Under the pieces are notes generated by a model. The model had not been told where the DNA came from, did no database searches, and saw nothing but the letters and a program-made list of their open reading frames with translations. Positions 23,203 to 33,572 of a stretch of DNA of 64,000 nucleotides are shown one piece after another. Made by a program: the position numbers and the translations under genes. The stretch covers positions 15,955,791 through 16,019,790 of the forward strand of contig OX336344.1 in NCBI GenBank assembly GCA_946902875.1, given 5' to 3'. This DNA is from Nematopogon swammerdamellus. Taxonomy: Eukaryota; Arthropoda; Insecta; Lepidoptera; Adelidae. Each line of letters opens with the position of its first letter. The first letter of the stretch is position 1.

Positions 23203-23927
23203 ATATCGTCGTTGTTCTGGCAATAGGTCGTATGTCAACTTTTACCAACTTTTCAGGAGACAAAAAAAACATTATAACTTTGTCCGGGTTTATTTAATAA
23301 AACACTTTGTTCACAAGAAATGCTGTGTTTTATGTATCCAAACAATAAAAAATCATTCAATAATGGGGCATTAAAAGATAACTGAGTTACACTAACATAC
23401 ATGTGACCATGGAGTTGGGGAAGATTCTTCCCCAACTCCATGCATGTGACATACCATTTATTTGATATTGAAAATAGTCTCCAATATTGACATATGATAA
23501 TTTGCATGACATGTGAATGAAACTCGTGTGCACTGGAAACTTCCCCAACTCCATGCTGGAAACAATGTGTGAAAATTTAATCTGGTTGGAGTGGACATTT
23601 TCTTGCGGCCCTTCGGATTGCGTGACTATTAAAACGTTAATATATCGTACCTATGTCAAATTGTAGGTCATACCGGTTAATGCGCATATTATGAATATCA
23701 ATATATCGTATGTCATACAATGTTGTCATACGATAAATTGTAGAACCAAATCTCAGTGATGCAAACATACGAGAGATTTGATAGGGCGCCTTTAAATTTT
23801 TTACTCTATATTTTTTGACATAGGAGGTCTTGCCATATATGAAATGATTTTTCCCTTTCAAATGGCACCATAAAAAGAAAATCGAAAATTTTTGACGTAC
23901 GACCTATTGTCAGAACAACGACGATAT
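23203..23927. mobile_element. TIR element with 36-bp ends
   Basis: 23203-23238 (ATATCGTCGTTGTTCTGGCA...) and 23892-23927 are inverted, 34 of 36 matching. The interior of 650 bp has an ATATATCGTATGTCATAC-rich part and the palindrome at 23408. No ORF of note. Confidence 0.65.
23408..23442. repeat. Perfect palindrome
   Basis: Two 17-base arms (CATGGAGTTGGGGAAGA) around a single T. One arm recurs at 23540-23555 (CTTCCCCAACTCCATG). Confidence 0.9.
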
Positions 23928-24396
23928 TAATTAAGTATGGACCGGTACGTAATATTCCAATATTAGTTGTCAATTGACACTGATTTCGTGTCGCATAGCA
24001 TAATAACATTTTAACGAGACCGATGGCCTGAAAAAAAAGTTGCTAATAAATCATAGATGGCGCGATAGTCGTGGCCACCGGAGGCGAGCATGGGCACAGG
24101 CCACGCGAAACATGTAAAATGTAATACTACAAGAGATTTATAGTGCCCGTTACCTGATATTGTCAAATAAATTATAATTTTTACCTTCGCAATGTGCAGA
24201 ATTCAGGAGTCGATTAAGCTTCGTAGGTATGATATACATTTTTATTGCTGTGTGCTCTGCAATAATAATGTGCGATAAATCATCGGCGATAATATAGTTA
24301 CTAATAAGTTTTATATTGGTTTACTTCAAATGTCTTTAGTAAATGGGTACGAAAAAAATATTATTCAAAATATTCAACATTAGAAATAGGTAGTAA

Positions 24397-24815
24397 TAAA
24401 AAAAGCGGTCAAGTGCGAGTCTAGCCCCCCGTGGAGAGAAGAAGAAATAAAAAAATATAAATAGTTGTTTGTATCAATATAAGAGATTTATAGATTATTT
24501 ATGCTAGGTTTATTATTATTTACCTACCTATTGTATGTAGTTTATAGTGGAACCCTGTTTCCCATTTTAGGATTCCCTGTGCTATGGGAAAAAGGGTAAG
24601 GAAGGACTACTGAGTGCTCGATGTTCTTTAAAATATTAGAAATTATGCATTTTAAAATTATAAAATACGTGTACCAAATTTCAACTTTTTCCATCCACTA
24701 GATTCGGAAAAAAATTGCTGTGACAGTCAGACAGACAGACACAAGAGTGATTGTTGTTTATTGTTGTTTGGGTTCAGTTTTTTCTCTCTTTTGAGCTACG
24801 GAACCCTAAAACAAT
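24397..24815 (-). repeat. Family L-related element, diverged
   Basis: It starts AGCGGTCAAGTGCGAGTC and ends AGCTACGGAACCCTAAAA, with GTACCAAATTTCAACTTTTT and a CAGACAGACAGAC run between. The ends are like L but the interior is another subfamily. Confidence 0.5.
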
Positions 24816-24941
24816 TATTAAGTATCTACATTTTATTTTTATTCTTATATGTATACCTATAGTTACGTTGTTACCTACTACGTACACTACATAGTAGTTC
24901 TCATAAATGTTGAGAAGCGATGCTATAATTCCCTATGCTAT

Positions 24942-25545
24942 CAGAGGGCCTAGTCCGAGTTAACGTGACAGCTACGTAAACGTCAAATACCGATCGAATT
25001 GAGTTTTTATGTATGGGAGCACAATACGCTCACCGCGGCGCCACTAGAGAGCTCCATACTTAAAAAAAATTGGTTGTCTGTAAAGTCGGTTTATGGACGA
25101 TAGTTTTACGTGATAACGTCATAAAGAAACACAGCTATAAGAATTACAGTATTTTTTCGTACGGCACCCCTATCGCTGCCGCATGCCGTACGCCGTACAT
25201 TTGTCGATTTCTAGCGTCGATTACCGTACGATACGGCAATTACCGTACGTTTGGCAACACTGCCGCTTGGCAGGGACCGCGGGTTCGAGTCTCGCAAAAG
25301 ACGGACAAATATATTTTGTATTTTCTACTATTGTATATGCCTCTCTATCGCGCTCTCGCTTGCACACACAGGTCTCTATCGCGCTCTCGCTTGCACACAC
25401 AGGTTTAGATGGAACGTTACACTTCTTCGTGCGTGCAGCCGGTGTTCATCAATTTATAAGACGTGACGTTATCACGTCAAAAACTTAATTCGATCGGTAT
25501 TTGACGTTTACGTAGCTGTCACGTAAACTCGGACTAGGCCCTCTG
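24942..25545. mobile_element. TIR element with 59-bp arms
   Basis: 24942-25000 and 25487-25545 are inverted copies with a single mismatch in 59 bases (CAGAGGGCCTAGTCCGAGTT). CAGAGG ends suggest hAT. The flanking octamers TATGCTAT and TACCCTAC agree at only 5 of 8. Confidence 0.65.
25066..25484 (+). repeat. Family G repeat nested in a TIR element
   Basis: Ends match 19547-19752. The middle has a CCGTACG-rich stretch (25,158-25,250) and a duplicated CTCTATCGCGCTCTCGCTTG block at 25342 and 25374. It fills most of the space between the 59-bp arms of 24942-25545. Confidence 0.55.
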
Positions 25546-25553
25546 TACCCTAC

Positions 25554-25747
25554 CTAATCACGAGATGTAATCTACTACGCTACGCACGCTACGCCGCCCG
25601 CCGCCGTGTTCTCTGCATCATGTGTTGTATGGAGAAACGAAGTTCGCAAATCTATCACTAGAGGCGCTGCTCCGTTCCTCCATACAAAATGATGCGGAGA
25701 ACACGGCGTAGCGTAGCGTAGCGTAGTAATCGTAATCTCGTGATTAG
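25554..25747. mobile_element. Foldback MITE
   Basis: Left CTAATCACGAGATGTAATCT and right GTAATCTCGTGATTAG pair, and the pairing continues through a TACGCTACGC-rich part to TTGTATGGAG. It begins 8 bases after the preceding TIR element. Confidence 0.65.
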
Positions 25748-25835
25748 GATACTGACCACGGATACTGACCTAACAAAACGCATGTCAGTTTTTATTAATT
25801 ACGTGACAATCATTTTTCATTCCGTAGAGGACGGG

Positions 25836-25886
25836 TTAAAATGTTCACAGCTTTATTTGATATAACTAAAGCTGTGAACATTTTAA
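25836..25886. repeat. Perfect 20-bp hairpin
   Basis: TTAAAATGTTCACAGCTTTA and its inverse, separated by 11 bases. Confidence 0.9.
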
Positions 25887-26486
25887 GAAGTAGAACTAAA
25901 TAGGTAGGTAACGATAGAGGGAACCGGCGGCGCACAAAAGCTAATAAGCGTATGCAAAGTACGACGCATTAATCTTGAAACTTTATCTTGATACGTAATA
26001 CGTACGCGGAATGTGACACATTATGCGTGCCGTTTTTCTTATGTCACGTTACGCCCTAATGGTTGGTTTCATAAATTATCCCTTGGATGTTGGTTCTTAA
26101 AATTATTGTAATATAAATTAGAATAGCATTTTTAATGCAAACTATAAATAAAATACATTAGAAAATTGTATTGAGCATTAGAAACAGAAGCGCGTCAAAG
26201 TAGACGTTGTTAATTACTGCGTAGATTCTTCCAGTCAACCTACATCGAAAAAAAAATGCTTGTCTGTTCACCTTATCGAAATTAAACCTAAATAAACCAG
26301 GGCACTAGGTAATAATAATTTAAGTAACTAGTTGCCCACTTAATTTTTTTTCGACAATTTATTACCTCTTATGAAACAATGTATTTATTGTGCCCGCGTA
26401 TGTATTCTATACCTACTATTGAAAGACCTTATATATAAATTAAGTGATATTGTGTGTGTAGGTACGACTAGGTTAACCCATTGAAT
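25887..26486. other. Unassigned AT-rich stretch
   Basis: No repeat or coding signal except one isolated TIR end of the poly-G MITE at 26421-26436. Confidence 0.5.
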
Positions 26487-26597
26487 GCCGTGCCGACTAC
26501 GCAATATTTCGTAGCTGGCAAACAATGCCGAATGCACACTATGCAATATTGCGTAGCTGGCAACAACGCCGGAGGCCCACTACGCAATATTACGTAC
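26487..26597 (+). repeat. Three ~40-bp units each with a palindromic core
   Basis: GCCGTGCCGACTACGCAATA, GCCGAATGCACACTATGCAA and GCCGGAGGCCCACTACGCAA start the units; each has an ACGCAATATTNCGTA-like palindrome and the first two GTAGCTGGCAA. Confidence 0.8.
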
Positions 26598-26817
26598 AGT
26601 TTAAATAGGAAACAGAGTGTATTGGCCTCCCGTTTTATGCATCAGTTTATTTCTTGGCACCTTGGCACACATTACTAAATAGACCTTGGGTAAAACACGC
26701 ATTTGTAACTTTATAGAAAGTAAGCAAACAAAATTACGATCTTCTTAAACACGTGTATGATATGATAATATCATTGTGTGTATGATATGATAATATCATT
26801 GTGTGTATGTATATTTA

Positions 26818-27212
26818 GTCAGCCTCGTTAGCTCAGTGGTGCAGACAGTCAACTGTCGCTATTGAATGTTAAGCAACGCTGGGTGCGGTCAGTACTTGGA
26901 TGGGTGACCGCTGACCGTTGGAGGCTGACCGAGGTTCGGATTCCTCGTAAAACTGTAGGTCCCTTCCCTCCTAATCTTACTTGGTGGTAGGGTTTAACCC
27001 GCCCGGGTTGGTACCACCGCACTGAATGAAACGTCGGTCTAAACGGCTATGTAAATAGTTTGTCTTTTCCGACCAGTTCAGTGTAGCCGGCACGATCAAA
27101 GGGGGAAGCACTGACATGGCACCTAGTTCACCCGGTGTTATGGGCTGACATAACGGACGTTGTAGGTGATGTAGCCAACCGTGTCAGTTTCCATAAAAAA
27201 ATAAAAAAAAAA
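26818..27212 (+). mobile_element. SINE family A, full length, tRNA/5S-like head
   Basis: It starts GTCAGCCTCGTTAGCTCAGT (A box TAGCTCAGTGG at 26829-26839). It then carries a 45-base 5S-like stretch at 26868-26912, then GAGGTTCGGATTCCTC, a B-box-like T arm, then the family body and an A-rich tail (CCATAAAAAAATAAAAA). It is the clearest copy for the composite head. The T-arm stem is GAGG/CCTC here against GTGG/CCAC in others, so pairing is kept. Confidence 0.8.
26868..26912 (+). ncRNA. 5S rRNA internal-promoter-like segment in SINE A
   Basis: GTTAAGCAACGCTGGGTGCG followed by GTCAGTACTTGGATGGGTGA and CCGCT. This corresponds to the 5S rRNA internal control region (box A, intermediate element, box C). 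It is part of the SINE head, not a 5S gene: only about 45 of 120 bases are represented. Confidence 0.75.
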
Positions 27213-27595
27213 TATGTGGCTCCGGAACTTTGGACATTTTGGAATTAGTCTGTATTCAATGGTTTAATCATAGTTCCACATAGGACATCGCATAATACTC
27301 CCTAGGCCACGCGAAACCACTCTAATGATGACAGATTAAAGCAAGTTGCCTATTAATACTAACTCCATAACTAAGACGGACGATATCGCAACGTCTTGGA
27401 CGCCTTATATTGATTGAGTAATGTGATAGTTTATCTACATATTATTATTGATATAAACCAAGTTATGTTGGTTAAAAGTTTACCGGGGAAGGAACACATT
27501 CGTATCTTCTTCGACTTTGAATGAAAGTTGAATTGACGAATTGATCGGCGACGTAAGCACGAAATTAAAAAAAAAGAAAAAAAAAAAGCATTGAA

Positions 27596-27973
27596 GTCAG
27601 CCTCAGTAGCTGTCAGTAGCTCAGTGATGCGGTCGGTCGATTGTTGGTCGTATTGGATGGGTGACCGACCGCTCGACCGTCGGAGGCAGAAAGTGGCTCG
27701 GATGGTTCGGATGCCATGTAAAACTCTAGGTCCCTCCCTTCCCTTCTTACCTTACTAGGTAGGTGGCACCGCACTGAATAAAAGGTCGGTTGAATGAAAC
27801 AGATAAAATTAGTTCGTGTTTTACGCCCAGTTCAGCGTTGCCGGCACGACCGAAGAAAAGCACTGACATGACACCTAGTTCACCAAGGTGCTATGGGCTG
27901 AACTCACGGATGTACGAGTAGTAGGTGATGTAGCCAACATGTCAGTTTCTATAAAAAAAATAAAAATAAAAAA
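27596..27973 (+). mobile_element. SINE family A, short-head subfamily
   Basis: The head keeps TAGCTCAGTGATG and TTGGATGGGTGACCG (5S box C-like) but lacks the GTTAAGCAACGC...GTCAGTACT part. The same gap is seen in the 11,664 copy. The body and tail are typical. Confidence 0.75.
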
Positions 27974-28800
27974 ACGGCATCCCTGTCATCACCACACCTG
28001 TCATGATATTGTCATGAACCACCATTATATATAAAAAAAACATTATGAATGTACCCAAGCCTAAGCAATAAAAAATACATTGTAAACTACTCGCTTTACA
28101 TACTTTAAAAAAAATATAGAACGATAGTTTATTTTATGGTGAAAGTAACAACAGTTACTTATTACTCGATAAGGAGATATTTTTTTATAGTAGTTAGAGT
28201 AACTGCTCTTAACCACTGTTGTTTAGTAGAGATTGTTATACATATCGATAACAATAATATGGTTACACTATAGATAAGGGGAGAACCAGTTACACAAACA
28301 AAGAAATACTTACACAGCACGGCGGAGAAGAACGCACACAGAAGCGCGACAATAAAAAAGAGTTTCGCAAAAGGCGATCTTCGGAATTTTAAAAAGCAAA
28401 GAGTGAACAGAGAGGAATGTAGGTCGCCAGTGCCTCGGTATCCTAGAGAGCTGAAATGTTTATTTTTACAATTTTAAAAGTTTTGCGAGGCTGCAAACTC
28501 GCGAGCCCCCGCCTGCGGCGCATTCTTTTGTTTTTCGCCACTTCCTCTCCGGGCGAGACGAAGGAGTTCGGTAGAGTACAGCCAACTTATAATGACCCGC
28601 TTTCATTTTTATGGTTCCGTATCCGCCGTACGGGACCCTATCACTAAGCCTACGCCCCGTCTGTCTGTCTGTGCGTCTGTCCGAGGGCTGTATCTCTTGA
28701 ACCGTTATAGGTAGTCCGTTGAAATTTTCACAGAATATGTGTTATTTATTATGGCCGATATAACAACAAATAATAAAAAAAGAAGTAAAAAACTTTTTGT

Positions 28801-29187
28801 ATTTCCGAAAATAATTCTTAGGTGGTTATAAAAAAAACTAAACACCCTAAAAAAATTTAAACACCGTAACATTGCTTAAAAAAGAAAACAAAAGAAAAAA
28901 ACACTCGAACCCATGGTCAAAAAATACAAATCCTACACTCTTACCATTGAGCCACGAAATCACATAAACGACCAAACGAATATCGGATTCCCTTGATTCG
29001 CTTTCGGCTTTACTGTCACTGAGAGACGAACAGAATTGATCCCGAGCCACTCGTAACTTAACCCTTAATGCAATTTAAATAATAAAAATTAATCTGTCGT
29101 TTTTCGAGATCTGACGCGAGTTTAACATTTTTACCCACCTAAAAAAGTGCCAAGCGCCGCTAAAGAAGTTTTCACTTCAAAAATTCA
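28801..29187. mobile_element. Nested repeat (family X) with tRNA-like head
   Basis: ACACCGTAACATTGCTTAAA at the left and ACTTAACCCTTAATGCAA, GCCGCTAAAGAAGTTTTCA at the right also occur at 47881-48640 and, inverted, at 59680-59830. A minus-strand tRNA-like unit lies inside (A box TGGCTCAATGG at 28944-28954). This copy lacks the tandem GACAGACATGCATTTG units of the other two. Confidence 0.55.
28902..28965 (-). ncRNA. tRNA-like head in family X
   Basis: On the minus strand: GTGGCTCAATGGTAAGAGTG (perfect A box) and CATGGGTTCGAGTG (B box with changes at the 3' side). It is a Pol III promoter relic. Confidence 0.4.
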
Positions 29188-29480
29188 CGTGGGTCCCCAT
29201 ATAAGAAACTAAAAAGTGTATGCGCGCCATCTACCGAAACGAGTATGAAGCATTTTAACTAATCATGAATTTTAACTAATATGAAGCATTTCATAAAACA
29301 CGCCATAGATGGCCTGAGTGGCGCTGACCATGACATGGTGATATGGAACCCTCGGTGCGCGAGTTCCACTCACACTTGGCCGGTTTTTTTGTATTTTATT
29401 GTGCATTTACGACAGACTGATTGAGTAGGTTAGACGGGAAAAGGGAGGCGTGGTCGACGTGCCGGCCTTATTTTTAAATA

Positions 29481-29820
29481 TTTTTTTTTTACGGAAACTG
29501 ACACGTTTGACTACATCACCTACTACATCCGTGATGTCAGCCCATAACACCTTGTTGAACTAGGTGTCATGTTAGTGCTTCCCTTCGGTCGTGCCGGCTA
29601 CACTGAACTGAAGGGAAAACAGGAACTATTTACATAACCGTTTCGACCGAACTTTCAGTACGGTGGTACCAACCCGGGCGGGTTAAACCCTACCACCTAT
29701 AGTAAGGTGAGAAGGGAAGGGAGGTCCCTTCAGTTTTATGTGAAATCCGAACCACGGGCAGCCTCCAAACGGTCGAGCTGTCACCCATCCATTTACTGAC
29801 CGCGCCCCAGGTCACAGCCC
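29481..29820 (-). mobile_element. SINE family A, nearly full
   Basis: Poly-T tail, body, and a head broken inside the 5S-like part (CACCCATCCATTTACTGACC). It follows a family L element ending at 29392. Confidence 0.7.
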
Positions 29821-29868
29821 AGCATGCATCTGATCACCCAAAGATCGACTGGAAGAAATCAATTGTAG

Positions 29869-29985
29869 TGAGTCCACCTTTGCGTAGTTCTGTATTTTCT
29901 TGCTTCTTTTCATGTAAGTACCTACTTACTTTCTGTTTCACTTTCAATTGTGTGCAATAAGAGTTTATATTATATTCTTATTGTT
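29869..29985 (+). repeat. Retroposon tail repeat
   Basis: Second, plus-strand copy of the 14267 tail, ending in TTATATTATATTCTTATT. Confidence 0.5.
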
Positions 29986-30344
29986 AAGTATGTATAAATC
30001 TTCGTACTTACCCATTTTTGATATTAGAAAAGCATGCCTTAAAAAAAATTTATGTTTATATTTTAAAGCAAAATGAAATATCCATTTCACCAACGCAATG
30101 GCACCTAGACAAGACACGTCGTAGGCAGTGTAGTTCGACAGACTTCACCACACTTAGCGCGGCTTTAAAGGCTTATGGCTACACGAAGACCGACCGAGGC
30201 CATATTTTTCTCTCGCCTCTTCAATATTGGCTATTGAAAAGGTGTTGGTGATTTTCGCTTAACTTTCATATAGAGCGTTTATTTTATAAACAGAGTTAAA
30301 TATTCCAGATTTCCTAATATGCCTACATACATACATTCTTTCTG

Positions 30345-30458
30345 CACGCTGTATACCGGCAATCGGGGTAATCAGAGTAATCGGTTTTGTGCTGCAAGGA
30401 CTAACCTACCTACAGCGGTACGGTACGCTAAATTACAGCACAACACCGACCGCCACGT
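30345..30458 (-). repeat. Family E fragment
   Basis: GCACGCTGTATACCGGCAAT to CACAACACCGACCGCCACG, immediately before a SINE A tail. Confidence 0.55.
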
Positions 30459-30658
30459 TTTTTTTTAACTGACACGGTTGGCTACATCACCTACAACATC
30501 CACGATGTCAGCCCATAACACCGGGTGAACTAGGTGCCATGTCATAGGTTTCCTTCATTTCATGTCGACTACCACTAAACTGGACGGAAAACACGAACTA
30601 TTTACATAGCCGCCGTTTCGACCGACGACGTTTAATTCAGTGCGGTGGTACCAACCAA
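30458..30658 (-). mobile_element. SINE family A, 3' half
   Basis: Tail and about 200 bases of body, ending at GGTGGTACCAACC. It joins directly to a family E fragment. Confidence 0.65.
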
Positions 30659-31154
30659 GTTTCGCAAAAATACATAATATTTACCTGTCACACGGAATTT
30701 TTTAGGGAGGCCATTTCCAGGTAAATGTCTAGAAATTTTTTTGTTTCTAGTTAAAGCTCTAGGCATTACTTAGTCCACCTTTGTGTCAATTTATAAAAAG
30801 TGTACCTACCTAAATAGTGGACATTACTACACCTATATTACTTTACTACTAATTTTTTGAAATTATTATTTCAATCTGTTTTAATGACGTTTTAGCTTAC
30901 GCCGCCGGCTTTCTGCATCTCTGTACGTCTGCGGAAATCAGACTTGAGATAAGCTCTAAACTTTTGAGAGATCACAATAGATCTTCCTAGGTCGCAGTCA
31001 ACCTGTGGTGACAACAGGCCCTAACTCTCACACTTTAAATCATAATCATAATCAATACATACAAGTGTCAAACTTGGTGTGATTATAGTAATTATAAAGT
31101 AAACAAAGCAAATAGTAAAAGAAACTCTTAAATAATAAAAACAGGACAATTACA

Positions 31155-31211
31155 TGGTGGCACGGAACCCTCGATGCGCGATTCCGACTCGAACTTGGCC
31201 GGTTTTTTATT
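31155..31211 (+). repeat. Family L 3' terminal fragment
   Basis: GGCACGGAACCCTCGATGCG then GACTCGAACTTGGCCGG. Confidence 0.55.
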
Positions 31212-31436
31212 AATTAATTATTGAACCTAGCTGTTACCGCAGCTTCGCTTCGCGGAAAAATATCTTATAACCTTAGATTTGCCTGAATACGTGAGTGAAT
31301 ACCCCACGTAAGTTGATTGAGTAGTTCACGACTATAAGCAAACAAAATCGCAGAGAAGCAAACGAACAAAGATACACCACTGCATCACTTACCATTTCCA
31401 AATTTGAAAAATCCTGACAAAAGGCCGGAAATTAAA

Positions 31437-31722
31437 AAAAAATCGGTCAAGCGCGTCTTTTGTATCTGCCATACCAAAATGCCTGTCGCGCCATCTATCA
31501 TTGAGTAGCGTAAACATAATTGATTGTTAGCACGTTTCTTGTAAGGATTTTTTTATTTTTGCTTCTTCTTCTTCATCCTTAATAAATAACATATATTCTG
31601 TGAAAATTTCAACCAGCTAGCTATTACGGTTCAAAAGATCCAGCCCTAGGATGGACGGACGGCCGGACGGACGGATAGACAGGAGTTGTAGGCTTAGTAA
31701 TAGGCTCCGGAACCCTCAAAAG
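31437..31722 (-). repeat. Family L element, reverse
   Basis: TCGGTCAAGCGCGTC, GCGCCATCTATCATTGAGTA, TTCTGTGAAAATTTCAACC, a GACGGACGG run, ending GCTCCGGAACCCTC. Confidence 0.6.
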
Positions 31723-31728
31723 TACAAG

Positions 31729-31804
31729 TCAGTCAGTCAGTCAGCGTGTAAGTGTCCACTGCTGGACATACGCCTCTCCAATTTTCCTCCAGTCCTCCCG
31801 GCCT
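31729..31804 (-). mobile_element. LINE 3'-end fragment with CAGT repeat
   Basis: A CAGT microsatellite leads into the same segment as 15716-15785 (CACTGCTGGACATACGCCTC ... CCTCCCGGCC). It abuts family L sequence ending at 31722. Confidence 0.6.
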
Positions 31805-32615
31805 TACTTTGTAAATGTACAAATGCAGGGGTAATTTAATTAAACAATACAAATTGTATAATACTTTATTGAAAAACGATCGAACATTTTCTGTAGTGTA
31901 ACGTCTCCGTGTGAAGCTAAAGGAATAAAGGTGAAGGTATGTACATTTTGTTCATAGTGGTATTGGATTGCACAGCTACACAATATGTAGGTAATGAATG
32001 ACCTATGTAGGTCAAAAACATGGAGCATGTCATGCGTGTGTAATAGTGATATACATTTTTCTCGCATTGTGAGTTTAAAAATAAGAAAGCTTTCAATCAT
32101 GGACAATAATACTGGATCCATCATTAACGTCCTCAACAAAGCAAACCGGGGTCGCCGCGAAAGGGGTAAGAAGACGGCGAGGGAGCGGGGACGTTGCGTA
32201 TGCGATGTTTTTCCATCTCTGTCGATCACGCAGTCGCACAGTATTTCTTTCCTCGTCTACGAATTCACCTACACACACTTAAAGAGGAGAAAGAGATAAG
32301 GCGATCGAGTGACTTCGTGAGTGAGCGAGATGCAGTTCAGGCAGTCAGTGAGCCTGACGCCCATGCGTGATTACTCGGCTCGCCTATGTATGATCGATCC
32401 AGTATGGCCATGTCCATGGCTTTCAATACATAGCAAACATAAAATACATTATATTTAATGTTACAGATTTTACAGATCTATCTACAGAAAATACATCAGC
32501 CATGGTAAGGATGAGATAAGAGTGCACTATTTAAATTTAGTGGCATTTTTTTCTCGTGCAAGTGGCAACTCTGAAATTTGACAGCTGTCACCTATGATTG
32601 TTCCGATTATTAAAA

Positions 32616-32654
32616 ATGGAGCGCTACACCAAAGAGATTTTATGTATAGAGTGA
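32616..32654 (+). pseudogene. Short transposase-start remnant
   Basis: ATG followed by ERYTKEILCIE and a TGA. The RYTKE core equals the beginning of the HTH fragment at 35,141. It sits 36 bases inside the left 39-bp terminal repeat, where a transposase start would be expected. It is too short to be certain. Confidence 0.3.
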
Positions 32655-32910
32655 GCACTACGAAGAAAGAATACAGAGAAATGACGGCCAATAACTGAGG
32701 TATGAGGTAAGGTAGCGGGATGGCGGAACGCTGAGCCGCGCGGGGCGGGAAGCGAGCGGGAGAGGGGCTAGCTAGCGAGCGACTAGCGGCTAGCGGCCCG
32801 GCCCCGGCCGGTCAGCCAACATGTGCATTGGAATACGTAGGGTTGTCACTTAGTCTACCAAAAATATATTTTTCGATTTATTATTTTACGAGTAGGTATT
32901 ATGGTTAATT

Positions 32911-32973
32911 GTGCCCGTAGTCTAGTGGTAACGCTTCTCAATGCAGAAGTTGCGGGTTCAAATCCCGGGCACT
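32911..32973 (+). ncRNA. tRNA-like Pol III unit
   Basis: It has a perfect A box (TAGTCTAGTGG, 32918-32928), a B box (GGTTCAAATCC, 32955-32965), acceptor-like ends GTGCCCG/CGGGCAC and a stem CTTCT/AGAAG. The body is only 63 nt, the T stem and acceptor compete for the same bases, and the anticodon loop is 6 nt. It is therefore a tRNA-derived relic or SINE head rather than a working tRNA. Confidence 0.5.
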
Positions 32974-33446
32974 AACTAATGTACTTATTTATTTCCTTGA
33001 TAAAGATTGATATACGTGCATTTCATAACGAATAGGTACGATCGCTCTGGTGAAGAAAAATAAAGTTAGGTAACTAGTGCACACTGGTCTATGAAAGGTA
33101 TTTTTGTGTAAACTGCTTCTGATTTCCACTGGTCACCATGTACGAGTAATCGAACCGGATATAACAAATTGTGACAAGTTCGAGTGCAATATGACTGCCA
33201 TAAGAATACTCAATAAACAATAAAACATAAAAACAATACCTCCTATGTCAGTGAGCAGAGTCCGTGCCTAGCAGTGGGACGTTTTAAAGGATTATAGAAG
33301 AAAACAGATAGTGAATTTCATCGAAAAAAACGTTTTTATGTATTTAAACTTAAAATACAGAACTATAATAACCTGAAATACATACCTAAACTTATATGGG
33401 TTTTTAAATTACCGTGGTTATTTGACATTTTAAGAAGTAACAATAG

Positions 33447-33572
33447 CTTTACTCACTATCGAAATACGAGCTGTGTGGCTCGACATTTCGGTCAGAGTGC
33501 TCATGATGATGGGCCATACGTTTGGCCCGAAACGTCGAGCCACACAGCTCATATTTCGACCGCGAGTAAAGC
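33447..33572. mobile_element. Foldback element, 45-bp arms
   Basis: 33447-33491 and 33527-33572 are inverted copies (GAGCTGTGTGGCTCGACATT on the left) with a 35-base loop. The arms differ at a few bases. This foldback with GTCGAGCCACACAGCTC is an insert type I have seen in lepidopteran DNA. Confidence 0.6.

Larger units (their letters stand above)
28609..29392 (+). repeat. Family L element split by a nested insert
   Basis: 28609-28800 is the 5' half (GGTTCCGTATCCGCCGTACG), 29188-29392 the 3' half (GGGTCCCCATATAAGAAACT to CTCACACTTGGCCGG). About 387 bases of another repeat sit between them. Confidence 0.65.

Noticed and set aside
26868..26912. 5S rRNA gene
   Set aside because: Only about 45 bases match and it is embedded in a SINE that recurs many times.
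32911..32973. Functional tRNA gene
   Set aside because: Only 63 nt; acceptor and T stems cannot form together; six-base anticodon loop.
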